A stretch of 64,000 nt of DNA from Cupriavidus metallidurans CH34 (lineage in GTDB: Bacteria; Pseudomonadota; Gammaproteobacteria; Burkholderiales; Burkholderiaceae), in the NCBI RefSeq assembly GCF_000196015.1, contig NC_007973.1, forward strand, positions 186,001 to 250,000. The letters run 5' to 3'. Numbering within the stretch: position 1 is the stretch's first letter; each line of letters begins with the position of its first letter. Below are positions 18,744-26,649 of this stretch, in pieces. The notes below the pieces were generated by a model. That model searched no databases, had not been told where the DNA came from, and was given only the letters and a program-made list of their open reading frames with translations. A program made the translations under genes and the position numbers.

Positions 18744-19187
18744 ATGATTAGGGACTTGCGAATCCGCGCGGCGCAGCCGGCGGATGCCGCCGCAATCGGA
18801 GCGGTACTCGAGCGGTGTGGCCTTCCCGTGGACGACCTGGCGCGACTCGTCGGCGAGTTCCATGTGGCTGTACTCGAATCGCAGATTGTCGGTTGCGCGT
18901 GTGCCGAACTGTTCGGCGACTCCGCCATCGTGCGATCGGTGGCAGTACTGCGCGAATGGCGCGACCAGGGGATTGCGAGCCATCTCGTCAACGCCGTGAT
19001 GATGCGCGCCCGTGCCAACGGCAGCCGCCGCGCCGTGCTGCTGACGTCGACTTGTCCGAGCTACTTCGCGCGTTATGGCTTCACGCTGATTCACGCATCG
19101 AAGCTGCCGCCGGAAATTCTCGAAAGCAAGGAGTTCCAGCGGATGCGCAATACCAGCGCGCTTTGCATGTGCTGCGAACTGGCCTGA
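18744..19187 (+). CDS. GNAT N-acetyltransferase, ArsN2-like
   Basis: 147 residues with a GNAT fold: IRSVAV-type strand (AIVRSVAVLREWRDQGIASHLV) containing the acetyl-CoA pyrophosphate loop, here RDQGIA in place of the usual Q/RxxGxG/A. The C-terminal layout, LLTSTCPSYFARYGF, then PPEILESKEFQ and NTSALCMCCEL, is like ArsN2 proteins, which are associated with arsenic/arsinothricin resistance. No ars gene is near, so an arsenic role is weakly supported. It could modify another small molecule. Single gene, 80 bp before the quinone reductase. Confidence 0.75.
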   Translation: MIRDLRIRAAQPADAAAIGAVLERCGLPVDDLARLVGEFHVAVLESQIVGCACAELFGDSAIVRSVAVLREWRDQGIASHLVNAVMMRARANGSRRAVLLTSTCPSYFARYGFTLIHASKLPPEILESKEFQRMRNTSALCMCCELA

Positions 19188-19267
19188 GTGACTTGGGCGT
19201 CGGCAGGATTCCGCAAAAGCGTCAATAATCGGGTCTCCGCAATTCGTACGAGCATCGAGGAGCCCCC

Positions 19268-20251
19268 ATGCCAACCACCGTCCGCGCCGTCCGCCTTCAC
19301 GAATTTGGTTTGCCGCAAGTGATGCGGCTCGAGTCCGTCGAATTGCCGCCACCAGCGGCGGGCGAGGCGCGCGTGCGGCATACCGCAATCGGTTTCAATT
19401 TCATCGACGTCTACCAGCGGCGCGGCACCTATCCACTGCCGGTCGGCACGGGTCTGGGCCATGAGGCCGCCGGCGTGGTCGAGGCGATTGGCGATGGTGT
19501 GACCGATGTCGCGGTCGGCGATCGCGTGGCCTACATGAACGCCGGACTCGGCGCCTACGCCGAAGGGCGCAATATCCCCGTGGACAAGCTTGTGAAGCTG
19601 CCGGATGCGATCAGCGACGAGCAGGCCGCGGCCGTGATCTTCAAGGGCATGACCGCGCAGTACCTGGTCCGCCATACCTACGCGGTGAAGCCGGGCGACA
19701 CGGTACTCGTGCACGCGGCGGCAGGGGGCGTCGGGCAGATCCTGAGTGGCTGGGCGAAGGCGCTGGGCGCCCGCGTGATCGGCACGGCCGGGTCGGCGGC
19801 AAAATGCGAAATTGCCCGCGCCGTGGGATGCGACGTCGCGATCGACTACAGCCATGGCGATTGGGTCAAGCAGGTGCGTGACGCCACCGATGGGCGCGGC
19901 GTGAACGTAGTCTATGACGCCGTGGGCAAGGACACCTTCCTCGGCTCGCTCGATTGCGCGCAGACCTTCGGCATGGTGGTGCTCTACGGCGGCGCGTCCG
20001 GCCCGGCGCCTGCCATCGAGCCCGAGTTGCTCAACAAGAAGGGCTGCCTGTACCTGACGCGACCCTCGGTGTTCCCGCACAACGCTGATGCAACACGTTT
20101 CCGCGCCAATGCGAAGGACCTGTTCGATGCCATCGCCGCCGGTCACGTGAAGGTCCAGATTGGCGCGCGCTTTCCGCTGGCGGACGTGGCGCGCGCGCAC
20201 GAGGCTGCCGAAGGCCGGGCGACTACCGGCGCGATCCTGCTGCTGCCCTGA
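19268..20251 (+). CDS. NADPH:quinone oxidoreductase, zeta-crystallin type
   Basis: 327 residues, medium-chain dehydrogenase/reductase without catalytic zinc. The GroES-like N-terminal half has GFNFIDVYQRRGTYPLPVG and GHEAAGVVEAIG. The Rossmann half has the NADPH-binding loop AAAGGVGQILSGWAKALGARVIGTAGS, where the AAGGVG string matches QOR1/Qor. It should reduce quinones with NADPH by one-electron transfer; the physiological substrate is unknown. GAGGAG at 19256-19261 is a clear ribosome-binding site. It converges on dmeF with a 22-bp gap. Confidence 0.88.
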   Translation: MPTTVRAVRLHEFGLPQVMRLESVELPPPAAGEARVRHTAIGFNFIDVYQRRGTYPLPVGTGLGHEAAGVVEAIGDGVTDVAVGDRVAYMNAGLGAYAEGRNIPVDKLVKLPDAISDEQAAAVIFKGMTAQYLVRHTYAVKPGDTVLVHAAAGGVGQILSGWAKALGARVIGTAGSAAKCEIARAVGCDVAIDYSHGDWVKQVRDATDGRGVNVVYDAVGKDTFLGSLDCAQTFGMVVLYGGASGPAPAIEPELLNKKGCLYLTRPSVFPHNADATRFRANAKDLFDAIAAGHVKVQIGARFPLADVARAHEAAEGRATTGAILLLP

Positions 20252-20273
20252 GTGACCTGAGCGGGTTTGCCGC

Positions 20274-21341
20274 CTAGTGACGGTGGCCGCGATGCGCCGC
20301 GTGGCCATCGTGGCCGTCTCGGCCATCGTCGCATTGATTGATTTCGACGCTCACGTGCACGAGTTCATCGTGTATCGATAGCGCGTGCCGCACGCGCTGC
20401 GGCGTCAGGCTGGCGTCGTGGGTGACCAGGCTGGCGATGCACGCGAATTTTTCACGGCCCACGCGCCAGACGTGCAGGTCGGCCACGCGCGTGCCGTCCT
20501 CGCCGTGCGAGAACTGCGCCAGCACTTCGCGTACTTCTTCGACCACCGGGTGATCCATCTCGCGATCGAGCAGCACCGTCCCGCTCTGGCGCATCAGGCC
20601 GATGGCCCAGCGGCCTACCAACACCGCGCCGACCAGACCCATCACCGGATCGAGCCAGCTCCATCCCAGCCACCAGCCACCCGCCAATGCAACGATCGCC
20701 AATACCGAGGTGGCGGCATCGGCCACCACGTGCAGATAGGCCGAACGCAGGTTGATGTCGTGATGGCGGTGGCCATGATCGTCGTGACCGCCGTGACCAT
20801 GACCATGACCATGACCATGATCGTGGTGATCATGCCCGTGCGCCTGATGGCCGTGGTCGTGCCCGTGCCCGTGATCATGGCCGTGGTGCGCGCCGCCGAG
20901 GATCAACGCACAGGCCAGGTTGACGATCAGGCCGATCGCGGTGATCGCCATCGCCTCCTGATAGTGAATCGGCTGGGGGGTGAACAGCCGCTCGACCGAG
21001 CCAAACACCATCAGGCCAGCGACGCCAAGCAGGAAGATGGCGCTGGCGAATGCGGCGAGAACTTCGATCTTCCAGGTTCCGAAAGAGAATCGGCCATCCT
21101 GCGACAGCCGGCGGGCCGCCGCATAGGCGAACGCGGACAGACCGATGGCCAGTGCGTGCGAGCTCATGTGCCAGCCATCGGCTAGCAGTGCCATCGAGTT
21201 GAAGACGAGACCCGCGGCGATTTCGACGATCATCATCGCCAGCGTGATCCACATGACTAGCCGCGTGCCGCGTTCGGCCGCCTGGTTGCCTGCGTCGAAC
21301 ACGTGGGAGTGGGTCCACGCGGAGAGGTTTTGCGTGTGCAT
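20274..21341 (-). CDS. dmeF: Cation diffusion facilitator, DmeF-type Co2+/Ni2+ exporter
   Basis: 355 residues from ATG 21341. Six hydrophobic segments; the transport site is D55 with H59 in LLADGWHMSSH (TM2) and HVVAD (TM5, ~204-208). A 43-residue loop between TM4 and TM5 (152-194) contains about 22 histidines, mostly HGH/HDH repeats, a metal-sensing or metal-chelating loop. A second His cluster (HDGHAAHRGHRH) ends the protein. The N terminus MHTQNLSAWTHSHVF is the DmeF signature. DmeF of Cupriavidus metallidurans exports cobalt and other divalent metals. No dmeR-type repressor gene is adjacent. The frame is open further upstream, but that overlaps the LysR gene. Confidence 0.88.
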   Translation of the reverse strand: MHTQNLSAWTHSHVFDAGNQAAERGTRLVMWITLAMMIVEIAAGLVFNSMALLADGWHMSSHALAIGLSAFAYAAARRLSQDGRFSFGTWKIEVLAAFASAIFLLGVAGLMVFGSVERLFTPQPIHYQEAMAITAIGLIVNLACALILGGAHHGHDHGHGHDHGHQAHGHDHHDHGHGHGHGHGGHDDHGHRHHDINLRSAYLHVVADAATSVLAIVALAGGWWLGWSWLDPVMGLVGAVLVGRWAIGLMRQSGTVLLDREMDHPVVEEVREVLAQFSHGEDGTRVADLHVWRVGREKFACIASLVTHDASLTPQRVRHALSIHDELVHVSVEINQCDDGRDGHDGHAAHRGHRH

Positions 21342-21471
21342 GGCGGTGCAGTCCGGATGGGTTGGATCGGGTTTGAAGTATGCGCGAAGGGTAGCAGCAT
21401 GGGCGGTCGACAGGGCCTTCATCCCTGCCGTCGACATGGCTGCCCGGCTGCAGTCGGCTACCAACGGGGAG

Positions 21472-22398
21472 CTACCACCCGTGATATGGCGCGGCGGGGT
21501 CGTAGTGACCGAAGCGCTCGGCGAGGAAGTCGACGAAAGCACGTACGCGTGCCGAGAGCTTGTCACGAGACAGATACACCGCATGGATGTCGGCGGCCTG
21601 CGCGGACCACTCCGGCAACACTTGCCGCAGCCGTCCCGAGCGCAGCAGCGGCGCGACCTCCCATTCGGACCTCAGCACGATGCCGTGGCCCTGCAGCGCC
21701 CAGTTGACGGCCACCTCGCCATCGTTGGTCGCCGCCATGCCGCGTACCTTGACCGTCTCCTGCCGTGCGGCGGATTGCTGGTGCTGGAGGTGCCAGGTAC
21801 CGTAAGCGGCCTCGCTCTCGCGGATTACGATGCAGCGATGCTGCGTCAGCGCGCGTGGCGAGGCGGGTTCGCCGTGGCGGGCGAGGTAGGCGGGGGATGC
21901 GCACAGGAGCCGGCTATTGAGCGCGAGCCGTCGGGCGTTGAGGCGGGCGTCGGGCAGGTCACCCACCAGGATGCCGACGTCGTAGCCTTCCTCGGCCAGA
22001 TTCAGCGCGCGGTCAGTCAACTGAAGCTGCACTTCGATATCGGGACAGGCCACGAGAAAATCACCGATGGCGGGTGCCAGGTGGCGGCGTCCGAACCCGA
22101 GCGTGCCGTTGACGCGCAGCAGGCCGCGCGGCGCCACGCGGCTGCCACGCAAGCCCTGCTCCAGCTCGTCGAGCTCGGCCAGGATTCTTCCACCCTGGGC
22201 CAGATATGCCTCGCCCTCCGGCGTGACCGACAGTCGCCGCGTGGTGCGATTCAGCAGCCGCACCCCCAGGCGTGCCTCAAGCGCCGCCAGCCGCTTGCTG
22301 GTCGCCGATGGCGTGACGCCAAGCTGCTGCGCCGCGCCGGCAAGACTGCCGCGCTTGACGAGCAACACGAAGAACGCGAGATCGGAGAAGGCATCCAT
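21472..22398 (-). CDS. LysR-family transcriptional regulator
   Basis: 308 residues. The N-terminal winged HTH is standard (residues 1-60: FFVLLVKRGSLAGAAQQLGVTPSATSKRLAALEARLGVRLLNRTTR), followed by a periplasmic-binding-like effector domain. It is divergent from the leuC-like gene with 134 bp between the starts. That gap contains an inverted repeat and direct repeats of ATTCGTGA, which fit a LysR operator. It probably controls the leuC/leuD/hydrolase unit in response to a substrate of that pathway and represses itself; the effector is unknown. Confidence 0.9.
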   Translation of the reverse strand: MDAFSDLAFFVLLVKRGSLAGAAQQLGVTPSATSKRLAALEARLGVRLLNRTTRRLSVTPEGEAYLAQGGRILAELDELEQGLRGSRVAPRGLLRVNGTLGFGRRHLAPAIGDFLVACPDIEVQLQLTDRALNLAEEGYDVGILVGDLPDARLNARRLALNSRLLCASPAYLARHGEPASPRALTQHRCIVIRESEAAYGTWHLQHQQSAARQETVKVRGMAATNDGEVAVNWALQGHGIVLRSEWEVAPLLRSGRLRQVLPEWSAQAADIHAVYLSRDKLSARVRAFVDFLAERFGHYDPAAPYHGW

Positions 22399-22409
22399 GG
22401 CGGCCGATT

Positions 22410-22444
22410 ATTCGTGATGCATTCGTGAATTAAAGGCACGAATG
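22410..22444. promoter_or_regulatory. Candidate LysR operator between LysR gene and leuC-like gene
   Basis: Perfect inverted repeat CATTCGTG-N9-CACGAATG at 22420-22444, compatible with the T-N11-A LysR rule. A further direct copy of ATTCGTGA lies at 22410-22417, 11 bp before the copy at 22421-22428. The array begins 12 bp upstream of the LysR start and ends ~89 bp before the leuC-like start, so it can serve both directions. Confidence 0.6.
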
Positions 22445-22532
22445 TAAGTAATTTGGCGAAATTATAGCGATGGATTCCGCGATTAGACTGCGTGCATTCA
22501 TTCATTCGAATTGCATTCACCCAGCCAATGCC

Positions 22533-23951
22533 ATGACCGGTCGCACGCTATATCAGAAGCTCGTGGACTCGCACACGGTCGTCACGCTCGATGCGGACAA
22601 CGTGCTGCTGTACGCGGATCTCCACATCATGAACGAGTACACGAGTCCGCAGGCGTTCGCCGGGCTCGCCGAGCAGGGCCGCAAGGTGGCGGCGCCGGGC
22701 CAGAACCTGGCCGTGGTCGATCACATCATCCCGACGCACGCGGAATCCCCGCGCGTGATCCAGGATCCCGCCTCGGCGCTGCAGGCTCGCAACCTGAAAC
22801 GTAATTGCGACCTGCACGGTATTCCGCTGTTCGACACCAATGATCCGCTGCAGGGTATCGAGCATGTCATCGCGCCCGAGCACGGCATGATCCGGCCCGG
22901 CATGGTCGTGCTTTGCGGCGACAGCCATACCACCACCTACGGCGCATTCGGCGCGCTGGGCTTCGGTATCGGCACCTCCGAGGTGGAGCACGTGCTGGCC
23001 ACGCAGACGCTGGTCTACCGGCTGGCGCGCGACATGCGTATCCGCGTGGATGGCCCGCTGCCATCGGGCACGACTTCGAAAGACCTGATCCTCCACATCA
23101 TCGCGCGCATCAGCGCGCAGGGCGCGCGTGGCTACGCGGTGGAGTTCACGGGCAGCACGATCCGTGCGTTGTCGATGGAAGCGCGCATGACCCTGTGCAA
23201 CATGACCGTGGAGGCGGGCGCGCGCGGGGCACTGATCGCGCCCGATGCCACGTCGATCGACTATGTCCTGCGCCGGGCACCAGACATCGACGCCGACATG
23301 GCCGAAACCGCGCGCCGGGCATGGGCCGGGCTGCGGTCGGATGCCGATGCCGGCTTCGATCTCGAACTGGCATTCGATGCCGCTGCGGTGGAGCCGTTCG
23401 TCACCTGGGGCACGAGCCCGGATCAGGCGATTCCCGTGAGCGCCACGGTGCCGCAGCCGGCCGACGCCGGGGACAGCAACGCCCGCGTTTCCGCCGAGCG
23501 CGCGCTTGAGTACATCGGCGTGACGCCCGGCGTGTCGCTGCAGGGGCTGCCTGTGCAGCGGGTGTTTATCGGCTCCTGCACGAATGGCCGCATCGAGGAC
23601 TTGCGCCAGGTGGCCGCCGTGGTACGCGGCCGCAGGGTGGCGCCGGGCGTACGTGCAATGGTGGTGCCGGGCTCCGGCGCCGTGCGCGATCAGGCTGAAG
23701 CCGAGGGCATCGCGGCCTTGCTGATCGATGCTGGATTCGAATGGCGCAAGCCCGGCTGTTCGATGTGCCTTGCGATGAACGACGACGTGTTGGCGCCGGG
23801 CGAGCGCTGCGCGTCGACCACCAACCGAAACTTCGAGGGCCGCCAGGGCCGTGCCGGACGCACGCACCTGATGAGCCCGGCCATGGCAGCCGCCGCAGCC
23901 GTTACCGGCTGTATCACCGACGTGCGGGAACTGGAGATCCAACATGGATGA
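22533..23951 (+). CDS. LeuC-like aconitase-family hydro-lyase, large subunit
   Basis: 472 residues, the size of 3-isopropylmalate dehydratase large subunit. The [4Fe-4S] ligands are seen as IGSCTNGR (one Cys) and the CxxC in KPGCSMCLAMN. VVDHIIPTHAESPRV and GDSHTTTYGAFGALGFGIGTSEVEHVLATQTL are strongly conserved in LeuC. The setting (LysR gene, leuD-like gene, dehalogenase-like hydrolase, no leuA or leuB) suggests a second, catabolic copy acting on a 2-substituted malate, for example citramalate or a related acid, rather than leucine synthesis. ATG 22533 matches the family start; the upstream open extension is untranslated leader. Confidence 0.88.
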   Translation: MTGRTLYQKLVDSHTVVTLDADNVLLYADLHIMNEYTSPQAFAGLAEQGRKVAAPGQNLAVVDHIIPTHAESPRVIQDPASALQARNLKRNCDLHGIPLFDTNDPLQGIEHVIAPEHGMIRPGMVVLCGDSHTTTYGAFGALGFGIGTSEVEHVLATQTLVYRLARDMRIRVDGPLPSGTTSKDLILHIIARISAQGARGYAVEFTGSTIRALSMEARMTLCNMTVEAGARGALIAPDATSIDYVLRRAPDIDADMAETARRAWAGLRSDADAGFDLELAFDAAAVEPFVTWGTSPDQAIPVSATVPQPADAGDSNARVSAERALEYIGVTPGVSLQGLPVQRVFIGSCTNGRIEDLRQVAAVVRGRRVAPGVRAMVVPGSGAVRDQAEAEGIAALLIDAGFEWRKPGCSMCLAMNDDVLAPGERCASTTNRNFEGRQGRAGRTHLMSPAMAAAAAVTGCITDVRELEIQHG

Positions 23952-24597
23952 CATCACGACGATCGAAGGTGTCGGCGCGCCACTACCGCTGCCGAACCTG
24001 GATACCGACCAGATCATGCCGAAGCAGTTCCTGCGTGGCATCGACAAGGCGGGGCTCGACCGCGGGCTGCTTCACGACATGCGTTTCGACGCGAACGGAG
24101 CCCCGCGTGCGGACTTCGTGCTGAACCAGCCGGCGTGGCGCGACACGCGCGTGCTGGTCGCCGGGCCGAACTTCGGCTGCGGTTCGAGCCGTGAGCACGC
24201 GGTCTGGGGGCTGCAGCAATATGGCATCCGCGCGGTCATCGCGCCGAGCTTCGGCGAGATCTTCTACTCGAACGCGATGAACAACCGGTTGTTGCTGGTG
24301 GCGCTGCCGCAGGCGGATGTCGACCAGATCATGGCGGCCGTGAGTGACCCCGTGGCGCCGGCGTCGATCCGTATCGACCTGTCGACCATGACGGTCAATG
24401 CCGGCGACTTCGCCAAGTCGTTCTCGCTCTCTCCGCGCCACCTCGACATGTTCCGGCTCGGCCTCGATGTCATCGGCATGTCGTTGACGCACGCCGATGC
24501 GATTGCGGCATTCACAAGTCGGCACCACGCGGACAACCCCTGGCTACGCGACGTGGCCGCGACTACCATGGCACGGCTCGGCCGCATGGCTGGCTGA
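23944..24597 (+). CDS. LeuD-like aconitase-family hydro-lyase, small subunit
   Basis: 217 residues, swivel domain of the isopropylmalate dehydratase family. GVGAPLPLPNLDTDQIMPKQFLR is the N-terminal LeuD signature, and GPNFGCGSSREHAVWGLQQYGIRAVIAPSFGEIFYSNAMNN is its core, including the substrate-binding loop GCGSSREHA. The start overlaps the large-subunit stop by 8 bp, so the two subunits are translationally coupled and should form a heterodimer. It ends 13 bp before the hydrolase gene. Confidence 0.9.
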   Translation: MDDITTIEGVGAPLPLPNLDTDQIMPKQFLRGIDKAGLDRGLLHDMRFDANGAPRADFVLNQPAWRDTRVLVAGPNFGCGSSREHAVWGLQQYGIRAVIAPSFGEIFYSNAMNNRLLLVALPQADVDQIMAAVSDPVAPASIRIDLSTMTVNAGDFAKSFSLSPRHLDMFRLGLDVIGMSLTHADAIAAFTSRHHADNPWLRDVAATTMARLGRMAG

Positions 24598-24610
24598 CGG
24601 AGGAGATACG

Positions 24611-25489
24611 ATGTTCGAAGGATTCACGACCCAGCGCATTGATCACGACGGCGTGGCGATCCATGCGGTGGTCGGCGGAGAAGGTCCGCCGCTGCTGCTG
24701 TTGCACGGCCATCCGCAGACCCATGTGATCTGGCACAAGGTGGCCGGTGAACTGGCCCGGCATTTCACGGTGGTGGCCACCGATCTGCGTGGCTACGGCG
24801 ATAGCGACAAGCCGGCGGGTCTGCCCGACCACAGCAACTACAGCAAGCGGACAATGGCGGCCGATCAGATGGCGGTGATGCGGGCACTCGGCTTCGAGCG
24901 TTTCCGCGTGCTCGCTCACGACCGCGGCGCGCGCGTGGCGCACCGGCTGGCCGTCGATCATCCGCAGGCTGTGGAGAAGCTCGTGACGCTCGATATCGCC
25001 CCGACGCTGGCGATGTACGCGCAGACCAACGAGGCGTTTGCCCGGGCCTACTATCACTGGTTCTTCCTGATCCGTCCCGCGCCGTTCCCGGAGACGTTGA
25101 TCGAGGCCGACCCTGAGCTTTACCTGCGCCAGACCATGGGTAGCCGCAGCGCCGGCCTGGCGCCATTCACCGACGAGGCGCTGGCCGAATACCTGCGCGG
25201 GCTGCGCCAGCCGGGCGCGGCGCATGGACTGTGCGAGGACTATCGCGCCAGCGCGGGCATCGATCTCGATCACGACCGCGCCGATATCGAGGCTGGCCGC
25301 ATGATCGAATGCGAGATGCTGGCGTTGTGGGGAGCCGACGGGGCTGTCGGAAAGTGTTTTCAGCCACTTGAAGAATGGCGCAAGGTCGCCCGCCGTGTGA
25401 CCGGTCACGCACTACCATGCGGGCACTACATCGCCGAGGAAATCCCGGAGCAACTGCTGGCGGAAGTGCTCCCGTTCCTGCGCGCCTGA
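24611..25489 (+). CDS. Alpha/beta hydrolase, probable fluoroacetate/haloacetate dehalogenase
   Basis: 292 residues. It resembles DehH1 of Moraxella and the Rhodopseudomonas enzyme FAcD. All active-site positions of FAcD can be matched: nucleophile D104 in AHDRGAR, carboxylate-binding R105 and R108, acid D128 (TLDIAPT), halide pocket H149-W150 (YYHWFF) and Y211 (CEDYRAS), and catalytic H272 (PCGHY). H-G-x-P near residue 32 (LLHGHPQTH) forms the oxyanion region. GGAGGAG just before the start is a strong ribosome-binding site. Third gene after the leuC/leuD-like pair, so the product (for example glycolate from haloacetate, or a 2-hydroxy acid) may feed or follow the hydro-lyase. Substrate untested. 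Confidence 0.82.
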   Translation: MFEGFTTQRIDHDGVAIHAVVGGEGPPLLLLHGHPQTHVIWHKVAGELARHFTVVATDLRGYGDSDKPAGLPDHSNYSKRTMAADQMAVMRALGFERFRVLAHDRGARVAHRLAVDHPQAVEKLVTLDIAPTLAMYAQTNEAFARAYYHWFFLIRPAPFPETLIEADPELYLRQTMGSRSAGLAPFTDEALAEYLRGLRQPGAAHGLCEDYRASAGIDLDHDRADIEAGRMIECEMLALWGADGAVGKCFQPLEEWRKVARRVTGHALPCGHYIAEEIPEQLLAEVLPFLRA

Positions 25490-25517
25490 GCGCGGCAACC
25501 TGTTGATTCCGCGATGT

Positions 25518-25553
25518 TTATCCTTCTCCCGCAGTCAGCCGGGAGAGGGATAA
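25518..25553. terminator. Hairpin after the dehalogenase-like gene
   Basis: 14-bp stem TTATCCTTCTCCCG / CGGGAGAGGGATAA (25518-25531 and 25540-25553, one G-T pair) with an 8-nt loop, 28 bp after the hydrolase stop. No T-tract follows, so it may act through Rho or as an mRNA-stabilising structure. Confidence 0.55.
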
Positions 25554-25756
25554 TCGGCATCGGCGTGTGACTCGCGCCGATCGCGCCCGCGTAGGCCCCA
25601 GCATATCCCACCTCGCACTATCTCCAATTTTTTTGATATTCATGTTTAAGCGCTGCTGTGCAGCATATGTCCTACGCTGGCATGATGGCGGCCAGGTGAT
25701 TCTTTGATGAGTCGGATGTTGTCGTGTCAACGTGCGCGACAACCTGCGCAAACATA

Positions 25757-25778
25757 CATTCATGAATGGATGTATAAT
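25757..25778 (+). promoter_or_regulatory. Promoter -10 with adjacent 12-bp palindrome
   Basis: A consensus TATAAT lies at 25773-25778. The perfect palindrome CATTCATGAATG at 25757-25768 sits in what would be its spacer, flanked by ATACAT and ATGTAT arms (25754-25759 and 25770-25775). The -35 is poor, which would suit an activator- or repressor-controlled promoter. The transcript would run into the small open frame at 25829 and then the pagL-like gene. Confidence 0.5.
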
Positions 25779-25828
25779 GCGCAGCAAAAATTCATTCCAA
25801 GACCCCTTTACTGCTGTTAGTTTTCACA

Positions 25829-25918
25829 ATGACGTACCGATTTATTGCAAGCTGTCTTGCCGTCTGGCTCGGAATCTGTGTCGCCGCGAGCTGGTTGGTG
25901 GAGCGACTCTGGGCTTGA
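25829..25918 (+). CDS. Possible 29-residue single-span membrane peptide
   Basis: Open frame MTYRFIASCLAVWLGICVAASWLVERLWA. After a basic start it has a continuous hydrophobic helix (about residues 5-23) and an Arg near the C terminus, like many small bacterial membrane proteins. It follows a consensus -10 box by ~50 bp. There is no clear Shine-Dalgarno sequence, so expression is uncertain. It could equally be chance coding in a 5' leader of the pagL-like gene. Confidence 0.25.
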   Translation: MTYRFIASCLAVWLGICVAASWLVERLWA

Positions 25919-26044
25919 CCGCCACTTGAGCGGTAGAGTGCTTCAGCCGGCATGGCTGCCTATGCAGTTCCCTTCGATGTCCGTTGCCGAGCCAATCTCT
26001 CTTCCATGTCCATGAACAAGAAGACAGAACAACAAGAACATCAC

Positions 26045-26632
26045 ATGCCCCCCGCTAATCTCTCCCGCAAGCTACCCTCCGCCCGCCTTCTGGCCATTGC
26101 CGCGCTGGTGGCGGGCGCCAGTTCGGCGGCCAGCGCCGAGGAACTGGTTGGTTGGGCGCACCCCGCCGTGCAGGCCGCGTTCGCGCGCGATACCGACCAT
26201 GGCATCAACAAGTACGAAATCGCGGTCAACTTCAACACGCCAATCCAGTACGGCAATCCCGATGGCTGGCTGTTCAGGCTGCAGGCGGAAGCCAATATGG
26301 GCTACTGGGACGCGCGCAGCGGCACCAATCGCCAGAACCTGATGGAGTTCGGCCTGACGCCGATCCTGCGTGTGGAAAAGCGCGGCGGCTACTTCGTGCC
26401 GTTCCTGGAAGCCGGCGTGGGCTTGCGCCTGCTGACGCACACCTCGACGTCAGACCAGCACAATTTCAGCACAGCCTTCCAGTTTGGCGACATGGTCGGC
26501 CTGGGTGTGGGGTTCGGCAAGAATGCCGCGACCGAAGTGGGCATGCGCTTCCAGCACATCTCGAACGCCGGCATCAAGGAACCGAACCCGGGCACCAACC
26601 TGTACACCGGGTACGTGCGCTATCGCTTCTGA
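26045..26632 (+). CDS. pagL: PagL-like lipid A 3-O-deacylase / acyloxyacyl hydrolase
   Basis: 195 residues from ATG 26045 with a clear signal peptide (n-region RK, h-region ARLLAIAALVAGASSA, cleavage ASA|EE at ~31). The rest is an outer-membrane beta-barrel that ends in aromatic Phe (YVRYRF). The catalytic pair is H171-x-S173 in FQHISNAGIKEPNPG, the PagL signature. At the spacing of the third triad residue of Pseudomonas PagL (Glu, H+14) there is Asn185. It should remove the 3-O-acyl chain of lipid A, remodelling LPS. In-frame ATGs at 25952, 26006 and 26012 are alternatives; 26045 gives the most standard signal peptide. Confidence 0.83.
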   Translation: MPPANLSRKLPSARLLAIAALVAGASSAASAEELVGWAHPAVQAAFARDTDHGINKYEIAVNFNTPIQYGNPDGWLFRLQAEANMGYWDARSGTNRQNLMEFGLTPILRVEKRGGYFVPFLEAGVGLRLLTHTSTSDQHNFSTAFQFGDMVGLGVGFGKNAATEVGMRFQHISNAGIKEPNPGTNLYTGYVRYRF

Positions 26633-26649
26633 TTCTGACGGCCGGCTGA

